Shown: piece after piece, positions 23,685 to 25,487 of the stretch | Layout: the number at the start of each line of letters is the position of its first letter | Position numbering within the stretch: position 1 is the first letter of the stretch | Assembly: GCA_025964455.1 (NCBI GenBank) | Contig: JAOPYU010000128.1 | Coordinates: forward strand, 1 to 25,487 | From: Thermoleophilia bacterium | Lineage (GTDB): Bacteria; Actinomycetota; Thermoleophilia; Gaiellales; SKUG01 | Length of the DNA: 25,487 nucleotides | Direction: 5' to 3' | Notes under the pieces: generated by a model | Told to the model about the DNA's origin: nothing | The model's database searches: none | What the model saw: the letters and a program-made list of their open reading frames with translations, nothing else | Translations under genes and position numbers: made by a program

Positions 23685-24014
23685 ATGGACGATCGCCATC
23701 AGCAGCGCATCGCGGCGAACGAGGCTCGCTTCCGCGACATGAACGAGGACATCGTCCGAGCGGTCGAGTCCTTCGGTGTCGACGGGCCCTACGAAGTCAT
23801 GTGCGAGTGCGCGCTGCTGAATTGCGAAGACATGGTCCTCATCGATCGTGAGGACTATGACCGCGTGCGATCCGAGCCGCGGTGGTTCGTCGTCCTGCCC
23901 GCGCACGTCCTGCAAGCGGCCGAAGAACCCGTGGAAAAGGGCGACAGCTACTGGGTCATCGAGAAGCTGCACGTGGCCGGGAAGCACGCAGAGGAGCTGT
24001 ACAGTGCTCCCTGA
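23685..24014 (+). CDS. Small CEC-motif protein, copy 2, linked to a MarR regulator
   Basis: This 109-residue paralogue of the protein at 23301-23642 shares QQRIAANEARFRDMNEDIV, VMCECALLNCED, EPRWFVVLPAHV and SYWVIEKLHVAG. The Cys-x-Cys-x5-Cys cluster and the FVVLPxHV strand are the best conserved. It has its own promoter of leaderless type, and its stop overlaps the MarR gene start by one base (TGATG), so it forms a two-gene operon with the regulator. This may point to a role in a stress or redox response sensed by the regulator, which is inference. Confidence 0.75.
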   Translation: MDDRHQQRIAANEARFRDMNEDIVRAVESFGVDGPYEVMCECALLNCEDMVLIDREDYDRVRSEPRWFVVLPAHVLQAAEEPVEKGDSYWVIEKLHVAGKHAEELYSAP

Positions 24015-24430
24015 TGTCCGGTAACGCGACACGTCTCAGCCGGCTGCTGCTGGCCTACGAACGATATGACGCGTCGTGGCGCAAGCAGCGCGGGTTCACG
24101 TTCAACGAGCGGCACGTCATCCTGGTGCTGGCCGAGTCCGGACCCATGTCGCCCACCGCCCTGAGCGACCTCATCGGTGTCACGACCGCCGGAATGACCG
24201 GCCTGCTGGACCGACTCGAGGCAGAGGGCTACCTGACCCGCCGCCGCCATCCAGACGACGGACGCCGCGTCCTGGTGACACCGACCAAGCGATCGCTGCG
24301 CGCCCACGACGACCTGCTGCGGCTGCTCGAGACGCTGGTCGAGGAGCATGCCGGTGCCGACGACGACGCGGTCGCAGCATTCCTGGGCGACATCACGCGC
24401 GGACTGATCCGGGCATCTGATCCGGACTGA
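24014..24430 (+). CDS. MarR-family transcriptional regulator
   Basis: This 138-residue protein has the MarR fold: N-terminal helices (RLSRLLLAYERYDASWRKQRG), a winged helix-turn-helix at about residues 33-95 (SPTALSDLIGVTTAGMTGLLDRLEAEGYLTRRRHPDDGRRVLV in shortened form TALSDLIGVTTAGMTGLLDR, then HPDDGRRVLV) and a C-terminal dimerisation helix. The wing DDGRR is typical. Such proteins are usually ligand- or oxidation-responsive repressors. It has no cysteine, so direct thiol sensing is unlikely. The ATG overlaps the stop of the upstream small protein by one base, and the pair shares a leaderless-type promoter. It may regulate its own operon. Confidence 0.9.
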   Translation: MSGNATRLSRLLLAYERYDASWRKQRGFTFNERHVILVLAESGPMSPTALSDLIGVTTAGMTGLLDRLEAEGYLTRRRHPDDGRRVLVTPTKRSLRAHDDLLRLLETLVEEHAGADDDAVAAFLGDITRGLIRASDPD

Positions 24431-24456
24431 TCCGCGCGCCAATGAGGCGTCGGATC
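24429..24456 (+). terminator. Hairpin at the end of the MarR operon
   Basis: GATCCGCGCGCC pairs with GGCGTCGGATC around AATGA, with one bulge, and is followed by TTCTCG. It overlaps the MarR stop codon. The T-tract is weak. Confidence 0.4.
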
Positions 24457-24597
24457 TTCTCGAAATACACGATCCTGCGTCTTGTTCGTCAATGTGGACG
24501 ATTTCGTCCAGTGCCCCGTTGAGCCAGTGACCAGCCGGGCATCCGTGGTCGACAGCACCGGTTGGCGCAGGGCCACCGACTGACGATTGGAGTGACC

Positions 24598-25329
24598 ATG
24601 ACGAACTACCTCACGCGAGACCAGCTGGAGGGCCGGGAGGTCTACGCCTCCGATGGCGAGAAGCTCGGCAAGGTCGAGGACATCTACTACGACGGCGACA
24701 GCGACCAGGGTGAATGGATCGGAGTGAAGGCCGGCTTCCTCGGCATGAAGCGCATGCTCGTGCCGACCCACGGCGCGACCGTCCAGGGTGACGACGTGGT
24801 GCTCGCCTACACCAAGCAGCAGCTCCAGGACGCCCCTGACATCGACGAGAACACCTTCGCGAGCGATGAGGACGAGCGCACGGCGTACGGCTACTACGGC
24901 GTCGACTACCCCGGCCGCTCGTTCGGCTACGCAGGCACCGACGAGTACCAGCGACCCGACGTCGAGACGGATTCCGTGGTGCGCCACGAGGAGGAAGTCT
25001 CGGTCGGCACGCGCGAGGTCAGTGCGGGCAGCGTGCGACTGCGCAAGTGGGTCGAGACCAAGCCCGTCACCGAGGACGTCACCCTCGAGCGCGAGACGGC
25101 CGAGGTTGTTCGCGAGCCGATCAACCAGACGGTCAGCGGTGACCGCATCGGCGAGCAGGAGATCCGGGTCGACCTCACGGCCGAGGAGGCGGTCGTGGAG
25201 AAGCAGACCGTCGCCAAGGAGCGCGTGAGCCTGGACAAGGACGTCGAGCACGACGTGGAACGCGTGAGTGAGACCGTGCGTGAGGAGCACGTCGAGATGG
25301 ATCGCGACGCGACGAGCAGCTACCGCTGA
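24598..25329 (+). CDS. PRC-barrel and DUF2382 stress-type protein
   Basis: This 243-residue soluble protein has a PRC-barrel domain at about residues 5-75 (GREVYASDGEKLGKVEDIYY, then FLGMKRMLVPT), a Tyr/Gly/Asp-rich linker, and a C-terminal DUF2382 (YsnF/AvaK-like) region from about residue 125. The latter shows EEEVSVGTREVSAGSVRLRK, then TLERETAEVVREPI, and EEAVVEKQTVAKERVSLDK. The two halves of this region repeat the pattern hydrophobic-charged-V-E. Proteins with this layout are widespread in actinobacteria and are linked to desiccation and general stress, with no known enzymatic activity. The ATG at 24598 follows GGAG 6 bases upstream. The protein is strongly acidic. Confidence 0.88.
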   Translation: MTNYLTRDQLEGREVYASDGEKLGKVEDIYYDGDSDQGEWIGVKAGFLGMKRMLVPTHGATVQGDDVVLAYTKQQLQDAPDIDENTFASDEDERTAYGYYGVDYPGRSFGYAGTDEYQRPDVETDSVVRHEEEVSVGTREVSAGSVRLRKWVETKPVTEDVTLERETAEVVREPINQTVSGDRIGEQEIRVDLTAEEAVVEKQTVAKERVSLDKDVEHDVERVSETVREEHVEMDRDATSSYR

Positions 25330-25364
25330 CACCCGTCCGGCACTGACCTACACATCGCACCGAC

Positions 25365-25399
25365 GGGAGCGGGCCCGCACATGACGCGGTCCCGCTCCC
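25365..25399 (+). terminator. Strong GC hairpin after the DUF2382 gene
   Basis: GGGAGCGGG at 25365-25373 pairs perfectly with CCCGCTCCC at 25391-25399, extended by an inner CCGC/GCGG pair. There is no T-tract. It lies about 35 bases after the stop, so it is the probable terminator. Confidence 0.65.
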
Positions 25400-25426
25400 G
25401 AGGTGCACGTCACCAGGAGATGAACC

Positions 25427-25487
25427 ATGGAGAACCGACACGCTCGAGACGTGGACGGCGGCGGAGTACGCGTCCGAAGCGATCACA
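25427..25487 (+). CDS. Possible start of a further gene, cut by the window edge
   Basis: An ATG at 25427 lies 7 bases after AGGAG, an ideal distance, but only 20 codons (MENRHARDVDGGGVRV...) are visible and no family can be named. A different frame (codons from 25428) has a stronger G/C preference at third positions, though no start codon. Treat as tentative. Confidence 0.3.
   Translation, partial: MENRHARDVDGGGVRVRSDH

Noticed and set aside
1..25487. CRISPR array or repeat-spacer structure
   Set aside because: No regularly spaced repeats of 24-40 bases were seen, and no cas-like genes are present.

Overview
The window is a high-GC, GC3-rich chromosomal segment of a Gram-positive-type actinobacterium. 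Families such as the small FVV-CEC proteins, PRC-barrel/DUF2382, COG4705, DUF2243, OmpR-type two-component systems and a contiguous pstSCAB-phoU operon, together with GTG starts and 1-8 nt gene overlaps, suggest the class Thermoleophilia (Solirubrobacterales-like). That placement is an inference; no rRNA or other marker gene is present.

Layout. (1) Left end, 1-4510: an integration-prone zone. A tyrosine recombinase runs off the left edge. Two copies of the 3' end of a tmRNA or tRNA-Ala (T-arm plus acceptor strand plus terminator) lie about 4 kb apart and bracket a secreted RTX-like repeat protein and a Fic toxin-antitoxin pair. The antitoxin joins a Phd/YefM-like N-terminus to a VbhA-like Fic-inhibitory C-terminus. 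(2) 4755-8460: an operon of response regulator, histidine kinase and secreted metallophosphoesterase, divergent from a PepSY-domain secreted protein. (3) 8668-10361: a COG4705 membrane protein, a PAP2-type phosphatase and the 3' remnant of a second tyrosine recombinase. (4) 10545-15168: an ABC exporter with a lipoprotein, convergent with a second two-component system. (5) 15294-19624: a four-repeat PHO-box-like element followed by pstS-pstC-pstA-pstB-phoU. (6) 19738-25487: accessory and regulatory genes, namely a small membrane protein, an HTH-receiver fusion, a DUF2243 protein, another small membrane protein, a diadenylate-cyclase-like protein, a duplicated pair of small CEC-motif proteins with a MarR regulator, a PRC-barrel/DUF2382 stress protein, and the possible start of another gene.

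How the genes may work together. The second two-component system sits between two promoters that carry TTCACC-type repeats spaced exactly 11 nt: a four-unit array before pstS and a two-unit array before the ABC exporter. The simplest reading is that this PhoR/PhoP-like pair controls both phosphate uptake and the exporter operon, with PhoU feeding phosphate status back to the kinase. The first two-component system is co-translated with a secreted phosphoesterase and faces a PepSY protein across a promoter region with 11-nt spaced repeats. The Fic module is probably autoregulated through the Phd-like half of its antitoxin, because GTGTA/TACAC inverted repeats overlap its probable promoter.
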